From assembly GCF_009296025.1 (NCBI RefSeq), contig NZ_CP045178.1:3348001-3412000 (forward strand): a stretch of 64,000 nucleotides of DNA. Reading direction: 5' to 3'. A program made the position numbers and the translations under genes. Position 1 is the first letter of the stretch. The number at the start of each line of letters is the position of its first letter. Under the pieces are notes generated by a model, which was not told where the DNA came from, did no database searches, and saw only the letters and a program-made list of their open reading frames with translations. Of the stretch, positions 55,651-64,000 are shown one piece after another. The stretch is from Streptomyces tsukubensis. GTDB lineage: Bacteria; Actinomycetota; Actinomycetes; Streptomycetales; Streptomycetaceae.

Positions 55651-56658
55651 TCAACCCCTTTGCCGCCCCGCGTCAACCACCGCAACCACCTCGATCACCC
55701 CGGGCTCCTCGGCCGTATCACCCGCACCACCCCCGTCACCCACCTCGGTCCCCTCCCCCTCCTCCCCCGTCCCACGCCCCGTGAGCGCCGCCAAACTGCC
55801 GCGTACGTGGTCCAAGCGGGCGCGTAGTTCTTCGCGGGACTCCTCGTGGTCGCGCAGTACGCGGTCCGTCTCGCGGATCACGCGTTCCTCGCGCGACCGC
55901 GCCTCCGCGAGCGCCTCCACGCCCCTCGCCCGCGCGTCCTCCTCGGTGTGGCGCGCCGTCTCCGCCGCCCGTGCCAGGTCGCGTTCGACGGCGGCGAGTC
56001 CCTCCTCCGCCGCGTTCAACCGGTCCGACCAGTACGCGTCGGCTCCCGCCTCACGCTCCGCGAGTTCCCCCTCCGCCGCCTCCCAGCGGTCCGCCTGCTC
56101 CTTCTCCTGGGCCGCGAGCAGCGCCTCGCACCGCTGCCTGGTGTCACGGAGCACCGCGAGGGATTCGCCGCGCCACTCCTTGACATCGCGCCTGGCCGCT
56201 TTCCTGATCTCGTCGGCCGCCGCACGGGCCGCCGCGTCCCGCTCGTCCGCCCACCCGCCCGCCTCCGCGAGGACCGCCCCGGCGTGGGCGCGCGCCCGCT
56301 CCCCCGTATCGGCGGCGTCCCGCCCTGCCGCGTCGACCACCGACGCCCCCGCCACCCGCGCCGCTTCCCAGAGGGCCGCCGCCTCCTCCTCACCGAGGGC
56401 GAGTATCCGCACCGCGCGCTCACCGAGGGCCTCGTACGTCTGGGGCGCGAGCTTCGCGACGACGTCCCGCAGCCGGTCCGCCTCGCCCCGCATCTCCTTG
56501 GCCAGTACGGTCAGCCGCGCCGCGCGCTCCCACGCCGCGTCGCGGGAACCGGACAGCTCCGACACGTACGGGTCGACCTGACCGGGGCGGTAGCCACGGC
56601 TCCGTACGGACGGAGGTACGGGAGCGAAGCCGTGAGGCGATGCCGACACACTGCTCAT
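55651..56658 (-). CDS. Coiled-coil (cellulose-binding-protein-like) cytoskeletal protein
   Basis: A 335-residue protein from ATG 56656-56658 (MSSVSASPHGFAPVPPSVRS); the open frame upstream is Arg-rich non-protein sequence. The N-terminal motif GYRPGQVDPYVSELSGSRDAAWERAARLTVLAKEM resembles DivIVA-related coiled-coil starts. The rest is Ala/Glu/Arg-rich coiled coil (EEAAALWEAARVAGASVVDAAGRDAADTGERARAHAGAVL, AARRDVKEWRGESLAVLRDTRQRCEALLAAQEKEQ) with an acidic, Gly-rich end. Such proteins are often annotated as cellulose-binding in Streptomyces and are relatives of the filament proteins Scy/FilP. A role in cell shape or polarity is inferred. The space to 56783 holds no gene. Confidence 0.8.
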   Translation of the reverse strand: MSSVSASPHGFAPVPPSVRSRGYRPGQVDPYVSELSGSRDAAWERAARLTVLAKEMRGEADRLRDVVAKLAPQTYEALGERAVRILALGEEEAAALWEAARVAGASVVDAAGRDAADTGERARAHAGAVLAEAGGWADERDAAARAAADEIRKAARRDVKEWRGESLAVLRDTRQRCEALLAAQEKEQADRWEAAEGELAEREAGADAYWSDRLNAAEEGLAAVERDLARAAETARHTEEDARARGVEALAEARSREERVIRETDRVLRDHEESREELRARLDHVRGSLAALTGRGTGEEGEGTEVGDGGGAGDTAEEPGVIEVVAVVDAGRQRG

Positions 56659-56782
56659 CCTTGAATCCCCTCTACGACTACGACTACGACCCCGTGGGCT
56701 ACGCGACCGGCGCACATCCTGATGGATCAAGCCGAACTGCCCATACCGCGACACTCCACCCATCTCCGTCCCCAAGGATGCG

Positions 56783-58003
56783 TCAATTGGTGCCGGAAGT
56801 CGGAATCGGGGTGTCCTCGCGCAGCGCCCCGAAGAGGTCGTCGGCCTTCGACGTGTCCCACTCGACAACATCTCCGACACCGCTGATCTGCGGTTCCGCC
56901 GCGATCGGGACAGTCGTGGTCGCACCGTCGCCGTCAGAAAGTTTCTTCATCTCACGGCCGAGACCGACGAGCGTCCCCGTGCCGGTGCCCTTGTCGACGG
57001 TGAGCGCGTCCAGCGAGGTACGCAGAAACGGGATCTGCTTCCAGGGGTTCAGCACCACCGGCGCGGAGAACGCCTTGTCCGCGACGGCGCTCACCAACTG
57101 GCGCTGCCGTTTGACCCGTCCGAGATCGCCCTGCGGGTCCGTATATCTGGCCCGTACGTACGCGAGGGCCTGGACACCGTCCATCTGCCGGCAGCCCGCC
57201 GCGAAATCCGCCCCGGAGTGCTTGTCGTGCAGCCCGCCCTTGGGGACGCAGATCCGGACACCACCGAGGGCGTCCACCACGTCGACGAAGCCGAGGAAAT
57301 CGACCTCGGCGTAGTGGTCGAGCCGTAGCCCCGTGGCCTGCTCCACGGTCCTGGTCAGCAGTTTCGCGCCACCGAGCGCATAGGCGGCGTTGATCTTGTT
57401 GTGGCCGTGGCCCGGGATCTCCACATAGCTGTCGCGCGGGATCGACACCAGGTAAGGACCCGAGTCGCCGTAGTGCACGATCATCAGCGTGTCGGTGTTC
57501 AGCCCCTGGCCACCGCCGACGTGCAGCTTTCGCCGCTGCTCCGCGGTGAGATCGGAGCGGCTGTCGGAACCGATCAACAGCCAGTCGGTACCCTTCCCCG
57601 CCTTCGCCCTGCCGTCGCCGCTGAACGCCTCCGTGGTGCGCAGCCGTCCTCCGGCCCAGAAGTAGACGAAGGCTCCGTAGCCGGCGACCAGCACCACCAC
57701 GATCAGGACCGCCAGGGCCAGCCACCGGAGCCAACGTCGCTTTCCGCCTCGGCGCCCGCGCGGTCGGCGGGGGCTCGGCTCCGCGCCCGGACCCTCACCC
57801 GGCCACTCGGGACCACCGGAACCCGAGCCGGGGCCGCCCGAACCCGATCCGGGACCGCCGGAACCCGAGCCGGGACCGCCGGAACCCGAGCCGGGACCGC
57901 CGGAGCCGGGACCACTCGGCCCGGAACCTGACCCTGACCCGGACCCGCCAGGGCCCCATCCCTGCGGCGGACCCGAGAAGGCATTCGTACGAGGCGTACC
58001 CAT
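56783..58003 (-). CDS. LytR-CpsA-Psr (LCP) family wall-polymer transferase
   Basis: A 406-residue protein, ATG 58001-58003 (MGTPRTNAFSGPPQGWGPGG). The cytoplasmic N-terminus has tandem SGGPG units encoded by 21-bp repeats (about 57815-57905). A basic patch RPRGRRGGKRRWLRW then leads into one membrane helix, LALAVLIVVVLVAGYGAFVYFW. The outer LCP domain has TDWLLIGSDSRSDLTAEQ, GLNTDTLMIVHYGDSGPYLVSIPRDSYVEIPGHGHNKINAAYALGG, HYAEVDFLGFVDVVDALGGVRIC and AYVRARYTDPQGDLGRVKRQRQ, i.e. the polyprenyl-phosphate-binding Arg/Asp residues. LCP enzymes attach teichoic or other anionic polymers to peptidoglycan. Confidence 0.94.
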   Translation of the reverse strand: MGTPRTNAFSGPPQGWGPGGSGSGSGSGPSGPGSGGPGSGSGGPGSGSGGPGSGSGGPGSGSGGPEWPGEGPGAEPSPRRPRGRRGGKRRWLRWLALAVLIVVVLVAGYGAFVYFWAGGRLRTTEAFSGDGRAKAGKGTDWLLIGSDSRSDLTAEQRRKLHVGGGQGLNTDTLMIVHYGDSGPYLVSIPRDSYVEIPGHGHNKINAAYALGGAKLLTRTVEQATGLRLDHYAEVDFLGFVDVVDALGGVRICVPKGGLHDKHSGADFAAGCRQMDGVQALAYVRARYTDPQGDLGRVKRQRQLVSAVADKAFSAPVVLNPWKQIPFLRTSLDALTVDKGTGTGTLVGLGREMKKLSDGDGATTTVPIAAEPQISGVGDVVEWDTSKADDLFGALREDTPIPTSGTN

Positions 58004-58116
58004 GGCTGCATGATCGGTGCGGCCAGGCCCAGGACAGGAGCGCCCCACCCGTCCCCCGGGCCGCGCGCCCCGTACGGCCTACGCTCCCGAGCCACCGGAC
58101 CCGCGAAGGACGCGCA

Positions 58117-58176
58117 ACCGGACGTGCCACCGGACGCGCCACCGGACGTGCCACCGGACGTGCCACCGGACGTGCC
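58117..58176. repeat. 12-bp tandem repeat, 5 copies
   Basis: Five contiguous ACCGGACGTGCC units (one with a C for the T) between the LCP gene start and the end of the SUKH-4 gene. No gene lies in 58004-58233. Confidence 0.95.
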
Positions 58177-58233
58177 ACTCCGGCAGAGAACGGGAACGGA
58201 TCGAGAACGGGAACTGAACGGGCACGGGACCCC

Positions 58234-61200
58234 TTAAAGCAGGCCGTCCCACATCTGTTCCAGCAGCACCGACCACCAGCTCTCCGGCGAGGCCAGCGCC
58301 GCCTGGTCGAGCGAGGCGAGCTGCGCCTGGAAGTCCACGGTCCACCTGCCCGCCTGCTCCTGGTTCAGCCCGAACCGCAGCCGCCACATCCGCCCCAGCA
58401 GCGCCAGACACCGTACGAACTCGGGCAGCCCCGTGTTCACGAACTGCGGCGCCACCGGCGCACCACCAGGACCGGCCTCCACCGGAACCGCCACTATGTT
58501 CGCCGTGCCGTACTGCACACAGACAGCCCGGCCGAAGTCGCTGCCCATCACGAGATACGAGCCCGCGTCGGCAGCCGGCTGTATCCCGCGCTCCTGTGCC
58601 AACTCGGCGAGCGTCGGCACCGGACGCCCCGGCTGGGCCTGCGCCCAGAAGAACGGCCCGATCTCGTACGGAAGCCCCGCGGTGACCAACGTGCTCGCCA
58701 CCATCTCCGGCACACCCTGCCTGGACACCGCCCCAGGCTCGAACCGGAACACACCGGGCCCGAAAGCCCCCGCCAGCTCCTGCGCGACCGCCTCAGGAGG
58801 AACCATCGGCGCGGGCTGGACCTGCGGCAACGGCGCCCGCACCGGGGCGTGCCGCGCGGGACCGTCCGCCACCTGGTGCAACTCCCCCTGATGGGCGAGC
58901 AACTCCCGCATGCCCTGCTGGCGGCTGGCCTGATCCCTGCCGTACGGCGCGATCGACGTGATCCGCGCCTGCGGCCAGGTCTCCCTGATCATCCGCGCGC
59001 AGTACGCCCCCGGCAGCTCGCACGACTCAAGCTCCGTGTGCAGTTCGAGCACCTGCTGCGGAGGCACGTTCATCGCCCGCAACTCGTGCAGCATCTGCCA
59101 CTCCGGATGCGGGGTACCCGGCGCGGAACGCCGAATGAGCTGCTGCTCGGAACCGTCCTGCGCCCGGTAGCGCAGCACCACCTGATAGCCGGGCCCCACC
59201 GTCGGCACCCCCGCGGGCGGCTGCGGATACCCGTACGCGCCAGGAGGCACCGCACCACCCTGCTGCGGCGGGGGCGGCATCCCCGGCCCGTGCGGCGGCG
59301 TACCCGCACCCGTACCGGGAGGCGGAGCCATCGGCGGCGCGCCCATCCCCATGCTCGCGCCCTGCGGGGGCGGCGGCCCCACGACCGGCGGACCCGAGGG
59401 CGGCGGCGGACCTGCGACCGGAGGCCCGGACGGCGGCGGAGGCCCACCGGCAGGAGGACCTGACGGCGCAGGACCTGACGGCGCAGGACCCGACGGCGCA
59501 GGACCCGACGGCGGGGGCCCGGGATGCGGGACCTGACCGGGACCGGCCAGCATCGTCGCCGCGTGGTGCGCGTCAGCCGGGGGCGTACCGCCGGGAGGTG
59601 TACCCCCCTGAGACCCGCCCGGCGCTCCCGGCGGACCCGGCGGACCCGGCACGCCCGGCGGAGCCGGAGGCTGCGGCGCGGAGGGAGTACGGCCACCCTG
59701 GCCAGGGCCCTGACCCGGCCCCGGCCCCGGCCCCTGACCCGGCCCCGGCCCCTGGACGGGCGGGGCGAACACCGTGGCCGCGTGATGAACCCCGCCACCC
59801 GACGACTCCGGCCCACGCGCACCGGCACCGGCACCGGCACCCACATCGGTCCCCGCACCCGGCCCCGAGGGACCGGTCGGAGCGGAGGGCCCGGAGGGCG
59901 CGCCAGGAGACGGCGACCCCTCAGGCCCGAGCTGGGAGACCAACTGCGTCGGGACGTACCCGGAGCCCGCAGAACCCGGCGAGCCGGGCGAACCCGGCGC
60001 CCCCGGAAAGCCCGGAGCGTCGGGCGCGGCGGACGGCGGCAACGGACCACCACCTGGGCGTACACCACCTGGGCGCACACCCGGAGTACCGGGCGCCCCC
60101 GGCGGCGGAGGCACCGCACGCTCCGCCCGCTTCGACGGCGGCTGCGCCTTACGGGTCGCGGCCTCCGCGATGTCCTCAGCACCCGTCGACATCCCGCCAG
60201 CACCCGGCGACATCCCGCTCCCGCGCTGCTCATCGCCGGGGCCGCCGGCAGCCGCGTAATCGGGGTAGTCGGCGGGGGCGGGCTGGTGGGGCCGGCCCGG
60301 GGCGGGCGGATTCGGCGCTGCGGGCCGACCCGGCTGCCCCGGCTGCCCCGGCTGCCCCGGCTGCCCCGGCTGCCCCGGCTGAGCGAAGTGGGCGGGCCCG
60401 CCTTGATGGCTCTGCGGGGACGGCTGACCCTGATGACTCTGCGGGACAGGCCGGCCTCGCGTCCCGGGAACAGGCTGTCCGGGCTGAGGGAACGGGCCCG
60501 GCCCGCCCTGCTGTCCCTGCTGGTCCGGTCGGCTCTGCTGCCCCAGCCGCTCCGGCTGCCCCAGCCGCTCCGGCTGCTCCGCCTCCGGCGCCTCCGGAGC
60601 CATCGCCACCGGAGGAAGCCTGCGTCCGTCCGGCATCACCGGAGCCGCCTCAGGACCCGAATCCGGCGCCACCCCTGGCGCCCTCGTACCCGGCACGGCC
60701 AGCGGCGGGGCGAACACCGTCGCGGGCGGCTGCACCGACAAATCGTCCGAGCCCGCGTTCGTGTCGGTCCCCGCCCAAGGCGTGGCCGGCACACCGTCGT
60801 CCGCGGTCGGCTCGTACGCGCCCCCAGCGGACCCTTCGGCGGCGGGCCAGGCCGTACCACCACCCGAGGCCGCCGACGCGCCCGCCGGGACAGGCCCCGA
60901 CGGCACGGACCCCGGCGGCCCGGCACCCGGCGGCACAGACCCGGACGCCCCGGACCCCGACGGCGCGGAACCGACGGAACCCGAGTCACCGGGACCCGCA
61001 CCCGCGAAACCACCACCACCCGCCTCACCACGCGCACCCGCCCGCTGATCCGGAATGCCCAGCTTGTCCGCGGCCTCCTGCAACCACTCAGGAGGAGTCA
61101 GCAGGAAAGACGTCTGATTCAGATCGATACGAGCGGGCTGCTCCACCCGCGCGGCGGGCGCGTCGACAGCCCCGTACTCCTCCTCGTACCGCCGGATCAC

Positions 61201-61425
61201 CTCACCCACGGGCAACCCCGGCCACAGTGAGGCCTCACCACTGTCCCTGGCGATCACCAGCCGCTGCCTGCCGCCGTCCGAGACAGGACCACCCTCGCGG
61301 TCCTCGGCCCACACCACGAACCCCAGTCCGAACTCCCGCACCAGCACCTGCCGGTGCTGATAGCCGGGCAACTCGCCGTTGATCCACTCCTCGGCGCGCT
61401 CCTGCGCCTGCGCGAACGTCACCAT
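58234..61425 (-). CDS. Multidomain Imm35 / deaminase-like / SUKH-4 protein
   Basis: A 1063-residue protein from ATG 61423-61425. Residues 1-90 match the Imm35/YrhB type: MVTFAQAQERAEEWINGELP, then VREFGLGFVVWAEDREGG. Residues about 120-745 are a huge disordered linker of Pro, Gly, Ser, Ala and Gln with several HHAATVFAPP-like boxes. From 746 a deaminase-like domain has HPE (773-775), HTELESCELPGAYCARMI (Cys802, Cys809) and a TWPQARITSIAPYG strand. The last 185 residues are a SUKH-4 domain (FEPGAVSRQGVPEMVASTLVTAGLP). Toxin-like and immunity-like modules in one chain are unusual. No secretion signal is present. It is 5 bp from the next SUKH gene, so the two form an operon. Confidence 0.82.
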   Translation of the reverse strand: MVTFAQAQERAEEWINGELPGYQHRQVLVREFGLGFVVWAEDREGGPVSDGGRQRLVIARDSGEASLWPGLPVGEVIRRYEEEYGAVDAPAARVEQPARIDLNQTSFLLTPPEWLQEAADKLGIPDQRAGARGEAGGGGFAGAGPGDSGSVGSAPSGSGASGSVPPGAGPPGSVPSGPVPAGASAASGGGTAWPAAEGSAGGAYEPTADDGVPATPWAGTDTNAGSDDLSVQPPATVFAPPLAVPGTRAPGVAPDSGPEAAPVMPDGRRLPPVAMAPEAPEAEQPERLGQPERLGQQSRPDQQGQQGGPGPFPQPGQPVPGTRGRPVPQSHQGQPSPQSHQGGPAHFAQPGQPGQPGQPGQPGQPGRPAAPNPPAPGRPHQPAPADYPDYAAAGGPGDEQRGSGMSPGAGGMSTGAEDIAEAATRKAQPPSKRAERAVPPPPGAPGTPGVRPGGVRPGGGPLPPSAAPDAPGFPGAPGSPGSPGSAGSGYVPTQLVSQLGPEGSPSPGAPSGPSAPTGPSGPGAGTDVGAGAGAGARGPESSGGGVHHAATVFAPPVQGPGPGQGPGPGPGQGPGQGGRTPSAPQPPAPPGVPGPPGPPGAPGGSQGGTPPGGTPPADAHHAATMLAGPGQVPHPGPPPSGPAPSGPAPSGPAPSGPPAGGPPPPSGPPVAGPPPPSGPPVVGPPPPQGASMGMGAPPMAPPPGTGAGTPPHGPGMPPPPQQGGAVPPGAYGYPQPPAGVPTVGPGYQVVLRYRAQDGSEQQLIRRSAPGTPHPEWQMLHELRAMNVPPQQVLELHTELESCELPGAYCARMIRETWPQARITSIAPYGRDQASRQQGMRELLAHQGELHQVADGPARHAPVRAPLPQVQPAPMVPPEAVAQELAGAFGPGVFRFEPGAVSRQGVPEMVASTLVTAGLPYEIGPFFWAQAQPGRPVPTLAELAQERGIQPAADAGSYLVMGSDFGRAVCVQYGTANIVAVPVEAGPGGAPVAPQFVNTGLPEFVRCLALLGRMWRLRFGLNQEQAGRWTVDFQAQLASLDQAALASPESWWSVLLEQMWDGLL

Positions 61426-61430
61426 CCCGC

Positions 61431-62441
61431 TCACACCCCCACCGGGACGGCACGCGCGAAGCCACCGTCCACCATCAGATTCGCCACGGTCTCCAACTCG
61501 GGCGGACTGCCCGCCAGCCGTTCGAGGAAGACGTCGAAATCGGAACCGCACGGCAACAGCAGCCGCTCCACCCGCTCCGTCACCGGCAGCCCGTCCCTGT
61601 CCCGCGCGTCGTCGTACGCGCAGAACCACACCGAGCCCACCGCGTGACCACGGACCTTCACAGCCAGCAGACCGCCCTGGACGAAACCGACCCCGAGGAA
61701 GTCCTTGGTCACATGGTCCCGCAGACACTTGTTGACGTACACCAGGTCATTGACGTCCGCCTGATCCCGCACCGTGAAGAACGGCTGGTCCACCAGCAGC
61801 CCCAGCTCCGCGTCGAGCGCGGTACCCACGGGCGCACAGCCACCCGCCGCCTTCAGGAACGACCTGTAGGCACCGGGAAGCCGGTAGCCCAGATCCTCCT
61901 CCACGCCCGCGACCTGCTGCTCAGTGACCGCGACCGAACCCTTCGGCAGCCCGAAATGCACCGGACGCGTCTCCTGCAACGGCCGCGTACCACGCTTTCC
62001 CTGGTCCACCGCTGCCGTCGCCAGACCACCGTGATGGCGCAGCAACGCCTTCACCTCGACCGGCACCAACTCAAGACGGCGGCCCTCCGCCACGTGATGC
62101 CACGTCCAGCCGTGCGGAGTGGCCACCGGAGCGATCGTGTCCCACAACTCGTGGCCGGCGGCAGCCTGCGCCGCGTTGGCGGACACATAATCCGTCAACC
62201 GCAACTCATCCACCCCGAACCCCGCGGGCGGCTCGGCGATCTCGGCCGCGGCGCGCGCGTACGCCGAGAAATCCGGGAAACCACGCCCGTCCACCCGCAC
62301 CCCACCCGGATGGCGCGCGGCACGAACCGGGTCGGGGAAACGCACGAGCTGACCGGCATAGGCCGCGTTGGGCGGCGCGGCACGTCCCCCGGCCTGGGAT
62401 CCCGGAGGCGGCGCCCCCTGCCCGAGCCGACCTGTCGTCAT
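61431..62441 (-). CDS. WHH-nuclease-like domain fused to SMI1/KNR4 (SUKH) domain
   Basis: A 336-residue protein from ATG 62439-62441 (MTTGRLGQGAPPPGSQAGGR). After a Gly/Pro leader, residues 45-165 contain RVDGRGFPDFSAYA, HELWDTIAPVATPHGWTWHHVAEGRRLELVPVEVKALLRHHGG (Trp-His-His at 114-116 and a later LVP...HHGG), which resembles the WHH branch of HNH/EndoVII nucleases used as polymorphic toxins. Residues 170-336 are a SUKH domain: VTEQQVAGVEEDLGYRLPGAYRSFLKAAGGCAP, FVQGGLLAVKVRGHAVGSVWFCAYDD. Toxin and immunity appear fused. It is co-transcribed with the SUKH-4 gene and divergent from the YwqJ-type gene. Confidence 0.8.
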   Translation of the reverse strand: MTTGRLGQGAPPPGSQAGGRAAPPNAAYAGQLVRFPDPVRAARHPGGVRVDGRGFPDFSAYARAAAEIAEPPAGFGVDELRLTDYVSANAAQAAAGHELWDTIAPVATPHGWTWHHVAEGRRLELVPVEVKALLRHHGGLATAAVDQGKRGTRPLQETRPVHFGLPKGSVAVTEQQVAGVEEDLGYRLPGAYRSFLKAAGGCAPVGTALDAELGLLVDQPFFTVRDQADVNDLVYVNKCLRDHVTKDFLGVGFVQGGLLAVKVRGHAVGSVWFCAYDDARDRDGLPVTERVERLLLPCGSDFDVFLERLAGSPPELETVANLMVDGGFARAVPVGV

Positions 62442-62670
62442 GGCGGTTGCCCCCTGCACCTTGCTACCTACGGAGGATGGCGGATGGCGACAGCCTAAGC
62501 GGTCACGCAACGGGGGTCACCGGCCCTTCCCCATCCGTGACCAGCCGACACCCGCCAGTGACCATGGAAGGCTGTACGCGCCGAGACACAGCCCCAGCTA
62601 CCGCTTCAGGGGCGCTATTTGGCAGGCTGTCACCGCAACTCGGGGGATTGCACGGAGGGGAAGCACCACC

Positions 62671-63648
62671 ATGCACACCGCACAAACCGGTACAACAACC
62701 GGCAACTCGGCAGGTACGGCGGGTATGGCAGCAGCCAAGGCCACCACCGCGACCGCTACCACCGGCCCCACGGCCGGCACCGCCACCGGCACGTCCGGCC
62801 ACCCGTCCACGAGGACACCGGCCGAGACGGAGTTCGGCGCGCCCGCCGACCCGCGCTCCACACCCCACGCCACGCCCCACCCGCGCACGCCCGGCGCAGC
62901 CGCACAGCCGACCGAGGAACCGGCCACGACCGGCGACGGGCAGGGAGCCACCACGGGCCACCGGCCCACCGCCGACCCGCGCACCGGCCCCACCGCACCC
63001 TCCTGGGCCCGCGCCGACACGCCGGAACCCCGCACGGAGAACCAGGCCGCCGCCACCCCCACGGCACCGTCCTGGGCCCGCGCCGACACGCCCGACCCGC
63101 AAACAGAAACCACGGCCGCCGCCCCGGCCACCACCACGCTCACCGCTCCCGCCCGACTCCCCGACGACGACCCGCGCGTCGACTGGAGCAGCGACAGCAG
63201 CAAACCCCCCACACTCCGCCACCGCCGCGACGGCATCCTCCCCACCGTCGCCGCCGCACTCTCCGTACGCGGCACCACACTCACCTGCACCGCGGGCCGC
63301 GCCGACCAGCGCCCACAGCTCCACCCGCTCGTCCAGGACTTCCTCGACACCCTCACCAGCGGACAGCGCGAACGATTCACGGGACGCTGCGCGGAAGCAC
63401 TCCTCATCTCCCGCAGAATCACCGCCGCCGACGCCGCACGCGCCACCAAATCCAAACGCGCCGCACGCAAACCCATGACCGCGGGTGAAGCGCGCAAAGC
63501 GCTCAAACACGCCAAACTCACCACCCGTCACATCCGCGAGGACGGCGACCCCCTCCACGGCGGCTTCGCACCGCCCTGCCGCTCCTGCACCGCGCTCACC
63601 GCCCACTTCGGCGTACGCGTCATCGAACCGACCCCGCACGAGGACTGA
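62671..63648 (+). CDS. YwqJ-like deaminase-domain protein
   Basis: A 325-residue protein, ATG 62671 behind GGAGGGG. The first 165 residues are low-complexity Thr/Ala/Pro/Gly with a doubled PTAPSWARADTPxPxT unit. The C-terminal 145 residues form a YwqJ-type deaminase fold: RDGILPTVAAALSVRGTTLTCTAG, LVQDFLDTLTSGQRERFTGRCAEALLISRRI (GRCAE near 238), and HGGFAPPCRSCTALTAHFGV with the zinc-binding PCxxC at about 303-306. YwqJ deaminases are toxin domains of polymorphic secretion systems in many bacteria. There is no signal or delivery domain here. The next gene, 19 bp downstream, is a SUKH-3 immunity-type protein. Confidence 0.83.
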   Translation: MHTAQTGTTTGNSAGTAGMAAAKATTATATTGPTAGTATGTSGHPSTRTPAETEFGAPADPRSTPHATPHPRTPGAAAQPTEEPATTGDGQGATTGHRPTADPRTGPTAPSWARADTPEPRTENQAAATPTAPSWARADTPDPQTETTAAAPATTTLTAPARLPDDDPRVDWSSDSSKPPTLRHRRDGILPTVAAALSVRGTTLTCTAGRADQRPQLHPLVQDFLDTLTSGQRERFTGRCAEALLISRRITAADAARATKSKRAARKPMTAGEARKALKHAKLTTRHIREDGDPLHGGFAPPCRSCTALTAHFGVRVIEPTPHED

Positions 63649-63667
63649 GCGAGGCATCACCCAGCCC

Positions 63668-64000
63668 ATGCACGACGACGACCCCACCCACACCCCCAGC
63701 GCACGCTTCCCCCGCCCCGTCGACGCCGTCCTGCGCACCGCGGGATGGCAGCCGGGACGCTGGGACATCAGCCAGGCGGAGGTCTGGGCCGACACCCTCC
63801 GCGGACACACCTCACCCGCGGGCCACCTGCACACCGTCTCCCCCGCCGCGGTGGAAGCCTGGGCCGAATTCGGTGGCCTCCACATCGTCCCCCCAGGACC
63901 CGGCCGCGAGATCGCTCCGACCCCTTTCCACATCGACCCCATGCACGGCCTCCACATGGCGCGCACCCTCGGCGACCTCGGCCTCGCCCTCGACACCGAG
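63668..64000 (+). CDS. SUKH-3 domain immunity-type protein (5' part)
   Basis: The gene starts at ATG 63668 and runs off the window end after 111 codons. It reads MHDDDPTHTPSARFPRPVDA, then VLRTAGWQPGRWDISQAEVWADTLR, SPAAVEAWAEFGGLHI and PTPFHIDPMHGLHMA. The AGWxPGR and AxxFGGL features are typical of SUKH-3, an immunity-type family linked to deaminase toxins. It follows the YwqJ-like gene by 19 bp, the arrangement expected for a toxin/immunity pair. Confidence 0.88.
   Translation, partial: MHDDDPTHTPSARFPRPVDAVLRTAGWQPGRWDISQAEVWADTLRGHTSPAGHLHTVSPAAVEAWAEFGGLHIVPPGPGREIAPTPFHIDPMHGLHMARTLGDLGLALDTE

Noticed and set aside
59524..61382. Long plus-strand Arg/Pro-rich frames opposite the SUKH-4 gene
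   Set aside because: They are shadows of the Pro/Gly-rich linker; the minus-strand frame has real domains at both ends.

Overview
The window is chromosomal DNA of a high-GC actinomycete, almost certainly a Streptomyces. It has very high GC at third codon positions and frequent GTG/TTG starts. It carries the rare-codon tRNA bldA and Streptomyces-type families (RpfA/RpfC cell-wall hydrolases, DivIC, XRE-DUF397 pairs, CU044_5270 proteins). From memory, the order of the housekeeping genes from about 4.8 to 41.2 kb matches S. coelicolor SCO3089 to SCO3111; I could not check this against a database.

Layout. 0-4.1 kb: small conserved genes, a Bax-inhibitor-1 membrane protein, a decayed-looking Cys-rich gene and a dienelactone-hydrolase-like protein. 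4.4 kb: bldA, the tRNA-Leu that reads UUA. 4.8-8.4 kb: an ABC exporter pair of the FtsX/MacB type. 8.6-11.8 kb: cyclopropane fatty acid synthase and a type II NADH dehydrogenase with upstream Rex-like sites. 12.3-19.2 kb: an apparent insertion between ndh and ppx with a secreted glycoside hydrolase behind a LacI-type palindrome, a TetR/SDR divergent pair, an AAA ATPase/RloB pair that looks like phage defence, and MarR and LysR remnants. 19.3-23.0 kb: ppx, DUF501, divIC and eno. 23.5-25.6 kb: rpfA, with a c-di-AMP (ydaO-type) riboswitch, and rpfC. 25.8-33.4 kb: a cytochrome P450 with a repetitive N-terminal extension, mazG, a SurA-like lipoprotein, a Ser/Thr kinase with its membrane partner, and a secreted HNH lipoprotein. 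33.9-41.2 kb: mfd and a second ABC exporter paralogous to the first, in the opposite orientation. 41.8-48.0 kb: accessory regulators (HTH protein, SMI1/KNR4 protein, ECF sigma factor with a membrane partner, XRE-DUF397 pair).

48.2-55.6 kb is the most distinctive region. It holds a nonsense-split anti-sigma-type ATPase, then a compact class I lanthipeptide operon of the FxLD type: precursor, LanB glutamylation protein, LanC, a fused LanB-elimination/isoaspartate methyltransferase protein, and a helical protein of unknown role. The only three in-frame TTA codons I found in the window's coding regions are in this region. Its expression should therefore depend on bldA, encoded 44 kb away in the same window.

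55.7-58.0 kb holds a coiled-coil protein and an LCP-family wall-polymer ligase. 58.2-64.0 kb holds a SUKH-type toxin/immunity-like locus: an Imm35-deaminase-SUKH-4 fusion, a WHH-nuclease-like/SUKH fusion, a divergent YwqJ-type deaminase, and a SUKH-3 protein cut by the window end.

A recurring oddity is the number of short tandem repeats with unrelated units (6 to 66 bp), mostly in intergenic spaces and sometimes inside genes. No CRISPR array, rRNA, transposase or integrase gene was seen.
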